Part shown: positions 54,425 to 62,466 of the stretch, piece after piece
Layout: each line of letters begins with the position of its first letter
Position numbering within the stretch: the stretch's first letter is position 1
From: an uncultured Candidatus Saccharibacteria bacterium
GTDB lineage: Bacteria; Patescibacteriota; Saccharimonadia; Saccharimonadales; Saccharimonadaceae
Assembly: GCA_937990725.1 (NCBI GenBank)
Contig: CALKQS010000007.1
Span: 49,538-113,537, forward strand
Direction of reading: 5' to 3'
DNA length: 64,000 nt
Translations under genes and position numbers: made by a program
Notes under the pieces: model-generated
The model's input: the letters and a program-made list of their open reading frames with translations, nothing else
Told to the model about the DNA's origin: nothing
Databases searched by the model: none

Positions 54425-56215
54425 TTGTGGAGTGTCAGCGTCATTGCTTTCGCTCGTGAGGAACCCACCACTCTGTCGCGACCATAACCGTGCATATATA
54501 CCACCTCTTGCTAGTAACTCGTCATGGCTTCCCTCTTCCACAATATGACCCTCATCAACCACAACAATCCGATCTAGCGCTGCGATCGTACTCAATCGGT
54601 GCGCCACCACAATTGATGTCCGTCCCTGCATTAGTGTTTCAAGCGACTGCTGAATCAGCGCCTCTGACTCAGAATCTAATGCACTAGTCGCTTCGTCGAG
54701 CACTAATAGAGGCGCATCCTTGAGAATAGCTCGTGCAATCGCAATCCGCTGTCGCTGCCCACCAGATAGCTTCACGCCGCGCTCACCAACTACTGTTTCT
54801 AGCCCCTCTGGTAACTGTGTAATAAATTCCCAGGCATGAGCTTGCTTCGCCGCCAGTATAATATCGTCCTGTGTTGCTTCTGGTCTCCCGTAGGCAATAT
54901 TCTCCCGAATTGATCGATGAAACAAGAGTGGCTCCTGTGGTACGTACGCAATCTGCTGCCGCAAACTCTCTTGTGTTACCATCCGAATATCCTGTCCATC
55001 GATCAAAATCGCTCCACTGGTTGGATCATAAAATCGCAACAACAACTTCGTTAGTGTTGTCTTGCCTGAGCCACTGGTGCCGACGAGGCCGAGTTTTTGG
55101 TTAGGTTCTATTTGGAGCGAGAAGTCACGAAATAGCACGCGATTTGGGTCGTCATCGTGTGCAAAGCTTATATGATCAAACGTGATAGCGCCGCGTGAGA
55201 CATTCAGTGCTGCGTCACTCGTATCAACCAGTTGCGCTGGGGTGTGCAAAATCTCGACCATAGTCTGGGCGTCGCCGAGGATGCGATTGTAGTTGCGCAT
55301 AATACCATTCATATTCCACAGCTCACGCACTGCACTATTTGTGTAGGTGATGATAAGATAAACTGTTGCAACGGAAATTGTGCTGTGCTGAGCGGCATAA
55401 ACTGCGAAGACGATAGCACCAATCTTGATGGCAGTATTGACTGTAGAGAAGAAACTGCTTGTGATGATATACGTACGCATAGTGCTGAGGCCAGCAGTGC
55501 GCCAGTTTTCTACTGCCATGGCGAAGCGTTTCTGTTCAAGTATCTCACTACTAGACGATTTAACAGCTAGGATGTTTGATACCATATCCGTCAACTGACC
55601 ACTGATGGTATTACTTGCCTCGGCTTCTTGCTCACTCAAACGAGCGAGTGGCTTAGAGCCAACATAAACCACAGTGCTAAAGATCACAGAAAAAAGTGCC
55701 AAAAACAGTGCATACTGCCACAACATTGTGGCTAAGACGATAATTGATCCGACAAGTGAGATAACCAGTGGCATTACCGACCAAATGATTACATCCCAAA
55801 ATCGATCGACTGCACCGGTCAGTTTATTGGCTTGGCTCACTAATGATCCGCCAAAGCGATTAGCATGGAACGTGACACTCTCGTGGCTGAGTTTGGCAAA
55901 AATCTTGGTATAGAGATCACGCTGCATTGCCATGGTAAATGGCCACATGATGCGCATCGTCAGGCGCCAACCGATTACTTCTGACCAAAGTTGACTCAGT
56001 GTATACATACCCACAAGCAACCACACACCACTACTGTTGTGTAAATGGCCACTTTGGATAATATCGAGTAACCGTGCAATAATGAGCGGCCCAACAAAAG
56101 TACTGACGATAAATGTCGTTGCCGCAACCACCAGTGCTGCTGCACGCTGCCATCGATATGGCTGAGATGTTTGCCATAATGTACGAAATATGGTACGGCT
56201 CGTAGTAGGTTGCAA
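54422..56215 (-). CDS. ABC-type multidrug/lipid exporter (fused permease-ATPase)
   Basis: 597 aa half-transporter of the MsbA/LmrA class. Six membrane helices occupy about residues 20-300 (RAAALVVAATTFIVSTFVGP, VMPLVISLVGSIIVLATM). The ATPase domain has Walker A VGTSGSGKTTLTKLL, Q-loop AYVPQEPLLFHRSI, signature LSGGQRQRIAIARAIL, Walker B LLVLDEATSALDSE and H-loop IVVAHRLSTIAA. It works as a homo- or heterodimer; no partner gene is adjacent. The start is TTG at 56215, chosen because AAGGAG (56222-56227) lies 6 nt away and no ATG fits. Its promoter overlaps the end of the Nudix gene upstream. Confidence 0.92.
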   Translation of the reverse strand: MQPTTSRTIFRTLWQTSQPYRWQRAAALVVAATTFIVSTFVGPLIIARLLDIIQSGHLHNSSGVWLLVGMYTLSQLWSEVIGWRLTMRIMWPFTMAMQRDLYTKIFAKLSHESVTFHANRFGGSLVSQANKLTGAVDRFWDVIIWSVMPLVISLVGSIIVLATMLWQYALFLALFSVIFSTVVYVGSKPLARLSEQEAEASNTISGQLTDMVSNILAVKSSSSEILEQKRFAMAVENWRTAGLSTMRTYIITSSFFSTVNTAIKIGAIVFAVYAAQHSTISVATVYLIITYTNSAVRELWNMNGIMRNYNRILGDAQTMVEILHTPAQLVDTSDAALNVSRGAITFDHISFAHDDDPNRVLFRDFSLQIEPNQKLGLVGTSGSGKTTLTKLLLRFYDPTSGAILIDGQDIRMVTQESLRQQIAYVPQEPLLFHRSIRENIAYGRPEATQDDIILAAKQAHAWEFITQLPEGLETVVGERGVKLSGGQRQRIAIARAILKDAPLLVLDEATSALDSESEALIQQSLETLMQGRTSIVVAHRLSTIAALDRIVVVDEGHIVEEGSHDELLARGGIYARLWSRQSGGFLTSESNDADTPQ

Positions 56216-56221
56216 GATAAA

Positions 56222-56227
56222 CTCCTT
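56222..56227 (-). promoter_or_regulatory. Ribosome binding site deciding a TTG start
   Basis: AAGGAG on the minus strand, 6 nt before the TTG at 56215. It is the main evidence for this non-ATG start. Confidence 0.75.
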
Positions 56228-56247
56228 CGTTGTATAGACTTATAAAT

Positions 56248-56253
56248 ATTATA
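56248..56253 (-). promoter_or_regulatory. -10 element TATAAT of the ABC exporter
   Basis: Minus strand TATAAT overlapping the stop codon of the upstream Nudix gene; leader about 26 nt with AAGGAG. Confidence 0.5.
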
Positions 56254-56743
56254 CCTTAGAAAAATACCGTTTTGCTTGTTGAACCATGCATGCTCCAATA
56301 TCTCCTTGGCCAATGATGTGGTTTACGTCATTGATATCAACAAGGGTATGCGCAATGATATCACCACCAGGATCGTGAGTAAACTCGCCAATTTTCTCGA
56401 GCTTTGTATAGACACGAAACTGGTATACGCGCGTGCCGTTTGGCTCAAGGCAGCACTGGTATCCGAGTGGTTGCCATTCAATAACGCGCATGTTGCATTC
56501 TTCTACCATCTCTCGTGTGATGGTTTGCTCAATTGTCTCCCCAGATTCAGTTTTGCCGCCAGGGAGATTATAGCTTTTCTTGACCGCATTATAGACGAGC
56601 GGAACGGAACCAGCTAAATCACCGATCGTATAGACTTGTTGCCAGGGGAGATCGGGTATAGCAGATTTTTGACGTATAGTACACCAAGAAACAAAAATGG
56701 TTTTGCCGTTATACTCAAAGGAAGATGATATATCGTATGCCAT
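56249..56743 (-). CDS. Nudix hydrolase (second, unrelated)
   Basis: 164 aa. Nudix box GGKTESGETIEQTITREMVEECNM (G-x5-E-x7-R-E-x-x-E-E). Flanking strands VPLVYNAVKKSYNLPGG and GYQCCLEPNGTRVYQFRVYT complete the fold. It has little similarity to the Nudix protein at 44462. The ATG at 56743 is 7 nt behind TATAGT (56751-56756), preferable to the TTG two codons earlier. Substrate unknown. Confidence 0.85.
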   Translation of the reverse strand: MAYDISSSFEYNGKTIFVSWCTIRQKSAIPDLPWQQVYTIGDLAGSVPLVYNAVKKSYNLPGGKTESGETIEQTITREMVEECNMRVIEWQPLGYQCCLEPNGTRVYQFRVYTKLEKIGEFTHDPGGDIIAHTLVDINDVNHIIGQGDIGACMVQQAKRYFSKV

Positions 56744-56750
56744 AGACAAA

Positions 56751-56756
56751 ACTATA
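56751..56756 (-). promoter_or_regulatory. -10 element TATAGT of the second Nudix gene
   Basis: Minus strand TATAGT, 7 nt before the ATG at 56743. Confidence 0.55.
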
Positions 56757-56804
56757 TTACAAAACGGAAAAAAGATGAAATAGCTTTTGATAGCTACTTT
56801 CGTG

Positions 56805-56810
56805 TATACT
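56805..56810 (+). promoter_or_regulatory. -10 element TATACT of def
   Basis: TATACT, 12 nt before the ATG at 56823; leader about 5 nt. Confidence 0.55.
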
Positions 56811-56822
56811 ATGCACTAGATA

Positions 56823-57371
56823 ATGCATCAAGAAAAAATCCTCCTACCAATCTGTCAAGCGGGCGATCCGGTGCTGCGCCAGGAAGCAAGGCGGTTGAGC
56901 CGCGAGGAGATCACCACGCCAGCGGTGCAGCAGCTTATTGCAAATATTAAGCATACCGTGACGGAGAGAGACTATGGTGTTGGCCTCGCTGCGCCGCAAG
57001 TGGGGCACGCCGTGGCGCTGAGCGTCATTGCTATCAAGCCAACGCCCAACCGCCCAGACCGCGAGCCATTTGAGCAAGTTATTATCAATCCATCATACAC
57101 CGGCATTGGCCAGACAACGGGCATATGGGAGAGCTGCGCTAGTGGCGACGAAGGGCGGCTCTTTGTGCAGGCGCAGCGCTACCAGCAGGTCAACGCTCAG
57201 TGGGATGATGAGTGGGGTGAGCATCATACTGCGGTGCTGGACGGCTTTGTTGCTCATGTCTTTCAGCACGAGGCTGACCACTGTCAGGGTATACTTTTCT
57301 TCGACCGAGTGGCAGATACGACGACGTACATGACGGCGGCAGAGTATCGCAAGCGTGTTGTGGGGCGGTGA
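56823..57371 (+). CDS. def: Peptide deformylase
   Basis: Removes the formyl group from nascent proteins; ferrous metalloprotease. Motif 1 is GVGLAAPQVG. Motif 2 is WESCASGDEG, where the usual EGCLS is changed to ESCAS but the metal-binding Cys is kept. Motif 3 is HVFQHEADHCQG (HExxH). 182 aa. The altered motif 2 and an extended loop (WDDEWGEHHTAVLDG) place it away from the E. coli-type enzyme, yet all metal ligands remain. It stands alone; fmt is not in the window. Confidence 0.92.
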   Translation: MHQEKILLPICQAGDPVLRQEARRLSREEITTPAVQQLIANIKHTVTERDYGVGLAAPQVGHAVALSVIAIKPTPNRPDREPFEQVIINPSYTGIGQTTGIWESCASGDEGRLFVQAQRYQQVNAQWDDEWGEHHTAVLDGFVAHVFQHEADHCQGILFFDRVADTTTYMTAAEYRKRVVGR

Positions 57372-57410
57372 GTTGATGCGCCGCTACCTTAGCTAGCGAA
57401 GTAGAGTAGA

Positions 57411-57460
57411 AGAGAGAGGTTTGCGCAGAGTTAATATATAAGCTCTGCTCGCCTCTCTCA
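57411..57460. terminator. Nested hairpin between def and argH
   Basis: Outer stem GAGAGAGG / CCTCTCTC (57412-57419 and 57452-57459) and inner stem GCAGAG / CTCTGC, lying between two convergent genes. No long U-run. Confidence 0.55.
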
Positions 57461-57470
57461 ACATTAGTGA

Positions 57471-58667
57471 TTATTCGCCCAAGAACGATTGCTTAACTTG
57501 CTGGTAGGCGTCACGGAATGGCACGCCTTTTTCCACCAATTCATTGATTTTGGCAACAGTATAGAGCTCATCGGTCATCGCCTCGGCTAATCGCTCAGTG
57601 TTGGCTTCCAGTTCGCTGACACAGAGTGCCAGAACCTCCAGTGTGTCGAGTGCTGACGTAAATGCATCCATGGTGATTTTTTTGGTCAACTGCAAGTCGC
57701 GGTGGTAGCCGCTACCGGCACCTGTCGAAATAGCTTGGAGTTGCAGGGCGTAATTTGGATAGGCGTGGGCGGTGGCGCGCATGATCTCAAAGACGTCGTA
57801 GTTGCGCTTGTGTGGCATGATAGACGAGCCGGTGGTCATGGTGACAGGCAGTTTGAAATAATTAAACTCCTGAGAGGTAAACAGCAACATGTCTTCAGCA
57901 AATTTGCCAGCAAAGACCATAATTGGGTTGAGCGCTTGCACGGCAATCAGCTCAAACACGCCGCGCGACAGGCCGCAGTACATTGGATTTTCCTGTACTT
58001 TAGCGAAGCCCAACTCACTGGTCGTCATCTGGCGATCAAGTGGTAGGGTAACGCCAAAACCGGCAGCACTACCCAGCGGGTTTTGGTCGATGGCGGCAAT
58101 GCTGTGCGTGACTAATTGTCGGAGGTCATTGAATGCATCATGGTAAGAGCCAAGCCACATACCGACGGTAGTAGGCATAGCTTTTTGGGTGTGAGTATAG
58201 CCAGGCATTTCGGTCTGGCCAATGACGGTGATTTTGTCAGCATAGGCCTGGGCCACTGTCTCCAATGTGTCCGCTACTGCTGCAAGCTCAGTTTTGATGA
58301 ACAGTCGCATCATCACCAAGGCTTGGTCGTTGCGGCTTCGGCCAGTATGAACCTTTTTGCCAATCGGTCCGAGTTTTTCTGTTAGATATAGCTCAATGGC
58401 AGTGTGGCCATCTTCGTGCTCGCTAGTGAGCGTGAAAGCGCCATTTTTCCACTCGTTCAGTAGTTCGTCCAAGGCAGCTGCCAATTGCTGATATTCGTCG
58501 CTGGTCAGTACGCCGATTTTTTCTAACATGTGGGCGTGTGCTTTGGTGGCGGTAATGTCATGTCCCAGTAGATACTGGTCTAGTACCTGGTCGTCACCAA
58601 CAGTGTATGACTCGACCAATGGGTGGAGTGAGCCAGTTGCGGTTGATTGCCATAGTTTACTTGCCAT
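57471..58667 (-). CDS. argH: Argininosuccinate lyase
   Basis: Splits argininosuccinate into arginine and fumarate. Fumarase/aspartase superfamily motifs: KVHTGRSRNDQALVMMRLFI (about residue 95), EMPGYTHTQKAMPTTVGMWL, and the signature GSSIMPHKRNYDVFEIMRA (about residue 282; GSSxMPxKxN). 398 aa, shorter than the usual 450-460, with a reduced C-terminal region ending in a basic loop and helix. It overlaps argG by 11 nt, so the two are translationally coupled and share the attenuator upstream of argG. Confidence 0.92.
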   Translation of the reverse strand: MASKLWQSTATGSLHPLVESYTVGDDQVLDQYLLGHDITATKAHAHMLEKIGVLTSDEYQQLAAALDELLNEWKNGAFTLTSEHEDGHTAIELYLTEKLGPIGKKVHTGRSRNDQALVMMRLFIKTELAAVADTLETVAQAYADKITVIGQTEMPGYTHTQKAMPTTVGMWLGSYHDAFNDLRQLVTHSIAAIDQNPLGSAAGFGVTLPLDRQMTTSELGFAKVQENPMYCGLSRGVFELIAVQALNPIMVFAGKFAEDMLLFTSQEFNYFKLPVTMTTGSSIMPHKRNYDVFEIMRATAHAYPNYALQLQAISTGAGSGYHRDLQLTKKITMDAFTSALDTLEVLALCVSELEANTERLAEAMTDELYTVAKINELVEKGVPFRDAYQQVKQSFLGE

Positions 58668-59919
58668 ATGAGTATACTCCTTCAGCTGTTCGCTGACTTA
58701 ATGAATATAATTCAATGAATCCGGCGGACGAATTCTGATTAAATGCGGTGTTGGAATCAAACGTTGCAAGATTGATATCAAACAACGAATGTGGTGAGTC
58801 CACACTGACGACGGTGATGGTACCTTTGTACAGGCGAACCGTCACTGTGCCGGTGACTTTTTGGTTCTGGTCATCAATGTAGGCGTTGATGTGATGGACG
58901 GCTGGCTCGTACCACTGAGCTGCGTAAGTGAGGTAGGCCCATTTTTTGTCCATTTCGGCTTTGAGTTCATTTTCAACGCGGGTCGAGACTAATTGCTCAA
59001 GCTTTTGATGGGCAGCAATCAAGATGGCAGCGCCAGGGTTTTCGTAGACGCCGCGCACCTTTAGTCCGACCAGTCGATCTTCGATGAGGGTCGATACACC
59101 CACGCCGTGTTTGCGGCCGATCTGGTTGCAGTGCTGGATGAGTGCTTGAAGTGAAAAGTGACGGTTATCGACAGCGACAGGCACGCCTTTGATGAATTCA
59201 ATGGTAATATCCTCGGCTTCGTCTGGTGTGTATTTGATGGTTGAGCACCAATTGAGGATAGCGTGGTAGTTTGGCTTAAGTGAGGGTGATTCAATTTCGC
59301 CGCCTTCGCTGGTGATGCCCCACATGTTTTCATCGGTCGAATAAGGCGACTCCTGAGTATGGGGCACGGGGATGTTGTGCTTCTTAGCATAGGCAAGCTC
59401 TTCCTCTCGGCCCATACTCCACTCACGTACTGGTGCTAAGATCTTGAGTTTAGGGTTGAGCGTGGTGATGTACGTTTCGAAGCGAACTTGGTCGTTGCCT
59501 TTACCAGTGGCACCATGTGCGATGACTGTGCAGTTGTACTTTTCAGCATATTCGACGGCTAATTGCGAAATGATGATGCGCCCCAGTGGCGTGCAGAGGG
59601 CATAGCCGCCTTGATAATCAGCATTGGCTTTGATGGCCAGCGACAGCAGCTCATCGGCGAAGCGGTCGCGGGCGTCAACCGTGATGGTTTCTATGGCGCC
59701 GAGCATCTTGGCCTTTTCGGCGATGGCGTCGAGATCGTCAACCGTCTGGCCAATATTAACCGTGAGGGTGATGACCTTGCAGTTGTACTTTTCTTGGAGC
59801 CACGTGAGCATGACGGATGTGTCGAGGCCTCCCGAGTAGAGTAAGAGGCACGTGTCAAATTCGCCATTTGTTGCCTCGTGGCTGGCAACCTTGGTGTAGT
59901 GAGGTGTGTCGTGATTCAT
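58657..59919 (-). CDS. argG: Argininosuccinate synthase
   Basis: Condenses citrulline and aspartate with ATP. The N-terminal PP-loop is LLLYSGGLDTSVMLTWLQEK; the citrulline-binding region includes ALCTPLGRIIISQL and IAHGATGKGNDQVRFE; LAPVREWSMGREEELAYAKK follows. 420 aa. AAAGGA (59925-59930) lies 5 nt before the ATG. The transcript starts about 140 nt upstream, after a leader-peptide ORF and a terminator (see the attenuator). No other arginine biosynthetic gene is visible, so the likely role is recapture of citrulline or supply of arginine from it. Confidence 0.95.
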   Translation of the reverse strand: MNHDTPHYTKVASHEATNGEFDTCLLLYSGGLDTSVMLTWLQEKYNCKVITLTVNIGQTVDDLDAIAEKAKMLGAIETITVDARDRFADELLSLAIKANADYQGGYALCTPLGRIIISQLAVEYAEKYNCTVIAHGATGKGNDQVRFETYITTLNPKLKILAPVREWSMGREEELAYAKKHNIPVPHTQESPYSTDENMWGITSEGGEIESPSLKPNYHAILNWCSTIKYTPDEAEDITIEFIKGVPVAVDNRHFSLQALIQHCNQIGRKHGVGVSTLIEDRLVGLKVRGVYENPGAAILIAAHQKLEQLVSTRVENELKAEMDKKWAYLTYAAQWYEPAVHHINAYIDDQNQKVTGTVTVRLYKGTITVVSVDSPHSLFDINLATFDSNTAFNQNSSAGFIELYSLSQRTAEGVYSYGK

Positions 59920-59941
59920 ATATTTCCTTTCTATACTAATT

Positions 59942-59970
59942 AAAAAGAGCCGCTCAGGTGAGGGCTCTTT
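59942..59970 (-). terminator. Attenuator terminator hairpin before argG
   Basis: 11-bp stem with one bulged base and five T; lies between the leader ORF and the argG ribosome binding site. Confidence 0.88.
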
Positions 59971-60020
59971 CGTTGATTTATAATACTATACGACTAATTA
60001 GCCCTCTGAGTCAGAGCGGC
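59942..60020 (-). promoter_or_regulatory. Arginine attenuator of argGH
   Basis: On the transcript, a terminator hairpin (AAAGAGCC-CTC, loop ACCT, GAG-C-GGCTCTTTTT; 59942-59970) follows the leader peptide by 27 nt. Leader segment 60000-60006 (GAGGGCT) is exactly complementary to 59960-59966 in the 5' terminator arm, and 60014-60020 (GCCGCTC) is complementary to 59949-59955 in the 3' arm. An alternative hairpin forms between 60001 and 60020. These are regions 1-4 of a classical ribosome-mediated attenuator. A ribosome stalled at the Arg codons would cover region 1 and favour antitermination. Confidence 0.82.
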
Positions 60021-60060
60021 GACGACGAGAAACGATAACAATGTTGTGTCGATATGTCAT
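59998..60060 (-). CDS. arg leader peptide (20 aa, four consecutive Arg codons)
   Basis: Reads MTYRHNIVIVSRRRRSDSEG then TAA. Residues 12-15 are encoded CGT CGT CGC CGC (60016-60027), with another Arg at position 4. The ATG is exactly 6 nt behind an extended -10 (TGC-TATGGT), so it follows the window's leaderless rule. Translation serves to sense charged tRNA-Arg; the peptide itself probably has no function. It is too short for routine gene finders. Confidence 0.8.
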   Translation of the reverse strand: MTYRHNIVIVSRRRRSDSEG

Positions 60061-60066
60061 ACTAAC

Positions 60067-60096
60067 ACCATAGCACACCGCGCATATTTTTCACAA
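60067..60096 (-). promoter_or_regulatory. argGH promoter TTGTGA-18-TGC-TATGGT
   Basis: Minus strand -35 at 60091-60096 and -10 at 60067-60072, directly upstream of the leader-peptide ATG. Confidence 0.65.
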
Positions 60097-60318
60097 TACT
60101 TTTAGATAAATCGTAAAAAGCTCTTCTTCTAGTGCCAGTTTCTCATTGCTCATACTCCATCGGACGAAGTGCGGGCGAGGAGTGCGAGAGAGCGGTGAAG
60201 CTTTGAGACTCAAGCACTTTTCATATAAAATTATGATGTGCGACAATAGTCGTATACATTGGTATGATGGAGATAAAATTGTGCAGCAATATAACAAAGA
60301 AGCGCCTAGTATAGACGT
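60097..60318. other. Divergent intergenic region with a coding-like minus-strand segment
   Basis: Apart from promoters, the minus strand reads SLKASPLSRTPRPHFVRW, then SMSNEKLALEEELFTIYL, down to a TGA about 30 nt before the argGH transcription start. It resembles segments at 41486-41620 and 49614-49708. No confident gene. Confidence 0.3.
60307..60312 (+). promoter_or_regulatory. -10 element TAGTAT of the two-component operon
   Basis: TAGTAT, 6 nt before the ATG at 60319; no Shine-Dalgarno site. Confidence 0.55.
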
Positions 60319-60984
60319 ATGAGTGGACGAGCAGTGAATATTCTCCTCGTTGAAGACGAACCAGCCCTCCGAGCTGGTACTGAGCAGTTCCTCGTGCAGC
60401 GTGGCTTTACGGTGCTGGCGGTGGCTAGCGGTGAGGAAGCGCTGGAGAAATTTGCTGGGGCAGATGTGATTATCCTCGACATTATGTTGCCGGGGATGAG
60501 CGGCATTGAAGTATTGCATCAAATTCGCCAAGCGAGCGACGTGCCGGTACTCATGCTAACGGCGCTACACGATGAGCCGACGCAGATCGCGAGTTTTGAC
60601 GAGCTGGCGGATGATTATATGAGTAAGCCGTTCTCGCTGGTGATTTTGGAAAAGCGGATCAAAGCGCTACTTCGCCGCCAGCAGTCTGTGAAAACAACCT
60701 TATGGCGCCGTGGCCTGGTGTCGGTGGATTTTGCGGCCTACCAGGGGTTTTATGATGGTAGTGACGCGCACCTCAAGCCTAAGGAAGTGCAGCTGCTCAA
60801 GCTACTGGTGGATAACCCACACATGGTCTGGAGTCGGCAGGCTATCATCGACCGGCTGTGGCGCGGTGACGAGGTGCCGTTTGACCGAGTGATTGACGTC
60901 TACATCAAAAACCTACGCAAAAAATTACACCTGGACTGTATCATCACGGTGAAGGGAGTGGGCTATCGCTATGAAGAATCTTAA
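60319..60984 (+). CDS. OmpR/PhoB-family response regulator
   Basis: 221 aa. Receiver domain with the acidic pair in LLVEDEP (residues 10-15), phospho-acceptor Asp54 in IILDIMLPGMSG, switch Thr in MLTALHD and Lys103 in YMSKPFS. The C-terminal winged helix shows LKPKEVQLLKLLVDNPHMVW, DRVIDVYIKNLRKKL and VKGVGYRYE. It is 14 nt overlapped by the histidine kinase gene, so they form one operon. Targets unknown; the ABC-type permease gene 2 kb downstream is a natural candidate. Confidence 0.94.
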   Translation: MSGRAVNILLVEDEPALRAGTEQFLVQRGFTVLAVASGEEALEKFAGADVIILDIMLPGMSGIEVLHQIRQASDVPVLMLTALHDEPTQIASFDELADDYMSKPFSLVILEKRIKALLRRQQSVKTTLWRRGLVSVDFAAYQGFYDGSDAHLKPKEVQLLKLLVDNPHMVWSRQAIIDRLWRGDEVPFDRVIDVYIKNLRKKLHLDCIITVKGVGYRYEES

Positions 60985-62356
60985 ATTATTTCCCAAAACA
61001 TTTTTGGTATCAATCGGCTTATTCGCGGCGTTGATCATCCTGGTGCATGCGCTGGTTTATACCTTGATGCCGCACTTCTATCTGCAGCAAAAAGAGCGCG
61101 AGGCGGCAGATAATATCACGGCGCTCGTGGCTGAACTACGCGGTAAATCGACTGAGGACATGCGCCGGATCAGCCAGGAGTTTGCCACCGCAAAAAACGT
61201 TAATATCACGCTGACAATCGACGGGCGTGATAAGTATTTTCAGGGTTTTGAGTCGATCACTATCGTGACGGACAGCGGTAAATCAGTCGATACCAGCGTG
61301 GTGAAAATCGCTGATGGGCAAACGGTTGATCCACGCTCGGTGATTTTGCGGCAGGGCAGTGTGGCGGACAGCCAAGGCCAAACGATCGCCGTCAAGTTGC
61401 TGGCCGACGTAGCGCCCGTTACCCAAGCCACACTCGCCACGCTGCAGGTATTGCCATACACCATGCTCGGCTCGCTGCTGGTGGCGTTGCTATTTTCTTA
61501 CATCTACAGCCGTTTCGTGACGCGGCCGATTCGCCAGATGGCGGCGGTGACGACGACCATGCAGCGGCTGGAAAAGGGTGCACATTATCCAGTGAGTAGC
61601 CGTGATGAAATCGGTGTGCTGGGGCGAAATATTAATGAGCTGTATCAAAATCTGTGGCAAACGATTCGCTCGCTGGAGCATGAAAATAAGCGGATCACGC
61701 AGCTGGAGAAAGAGAAAATCGCCTTCCTCCGTGCGGCCTCGCATGAGCTAAAAACACCGCTAGCGGCGCTACGGATTATGCTCGAAAACATGCAGCTAAA
61801 CATCGGCGAATATAAAAATCGTGATCAGTACCTGGCGGAATCGGTGGCGCAGGTTGACCGCGTGGCGGCAATGGTGAACAATGTCCTGCGCTCTGGCAGT
61901 GTGGCCGAGCAGGCCTTGCGCCAAGAAAAGCGGCTGAGGATTGATAAGCTACTTGCTGAAGTGGTTGACGATTATGTGTTGCTGGCAAAAACGCGCAGCA
62001 TGACTTTCACGGTTAATACAGAGCCGACGACCATTCGTGCCAACCGCGACATGATGCGCCACGTTATCTCAAACCTGGTGTCAAACGCGGTGCGCCACGG
62101 CGATGCGGGGAGCGTAATAAAAATTACTTGCGATCAGAATGAGCTGGCCATCAAAAACGCCTGCACACCACTGACCACGCAGCAACTCCAGCATGTCTTC
62201 GACCCGTTTTATCGCAGCCCTGGCGGCACGAAGCAGCACGCTAGCAGTAGCGGCATCGGCCTCTACACGGTGAAAATGCTGCTCGACGCTAAGGGCCTGG
62301 ACTATGAGCTTGCGCCACACGGGCAGGGGATGCGGTTTGTGGTGAGGTTTGGTTAA
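60971..62356 (+). CDS. Membrane sensor histidine kinase
   Basis: 461 aa. First membrane helix at residues 8-30 (TFLVSIGLFAALIILVHALV), an extracytoplasmic sensor of about 125 residues, and a second helix at about 160-182 (MLGSLLVALLFSYIYSRFVT). A HAMP linker follows. The dimerisation domain carries the phospho-His in RAASHELKTPLAALR (about residue 258). ATPase motifs are N-box NLVSNAVRHGD, F-box FDPFYRSPGG and G-box SSGIGLYTVKMLLDAKG. Conventional layout; the sensor domain shows no named family and does not suggest a ligand. Confidence 0.93.
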   Translation: MKNLKLFPKTFLVSIGLFAALIILVHALVYTLMPHFYLQQKEREAADNITALVAELRGKSTEDMRRISQEFATAKNVNITLTIDGRDKYFQGFESITIVTDSGKSVDTSVVKIADGQTVDPRSVILRQGSVADSQGQTIAVKLLADVAPVTQATLATLQVLPYTMLGSLLVALLFSYIYSRFVTRPIRQMAAVTTTMQRLEKGAHYPVSSRDEIGVLGRNINELYQNLWQTIRSLEHENKRITQLEKEKIAFLRAASHELKTPLAALRIMLENMQLNIGEYKNRDQYLAESVAQVDRVAAMVNNVLRSGSVAEQALRQEKRLRIDKLLAEVVDDYVLLAKTRSMTFTVNTEPTTIRANRDMMRHVISNLVSNAVRHGDAGSVIKITCDQNELAIKNACTPLTTQQLQHVFDPFYRSPGGTKQHASSSGIGLYTVKMLLDAKGLDYELAPHGQGMRFVVRFG

Positions 62357-62451
62357 GATACCTGAACTTGCTGTGAACTAAATTGAGCAACTTTTATAAT
62401 AGAATAGCAAAGATCGCCCACTGCCCCGATAGATCATGTTATTTATTCTGA

Positions 62452-62457
62452 TATAAT
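62452..62457 (+). promoter_or_regulatory. -10 element TATAAT of the truncated ASCH ORF
   Basis: TATAAT, 9 nt before the ATG at 62467. Confidence 0.6.
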
Positions 62458-62466
62458 AAATTCATT

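Noticed and set aside
60091..60531. 146-codon minus-strand ORF
   Set aside because: More than half is antisense to the response regulator, whose motifs are complete; only the intergenic part is noted as coding-like.
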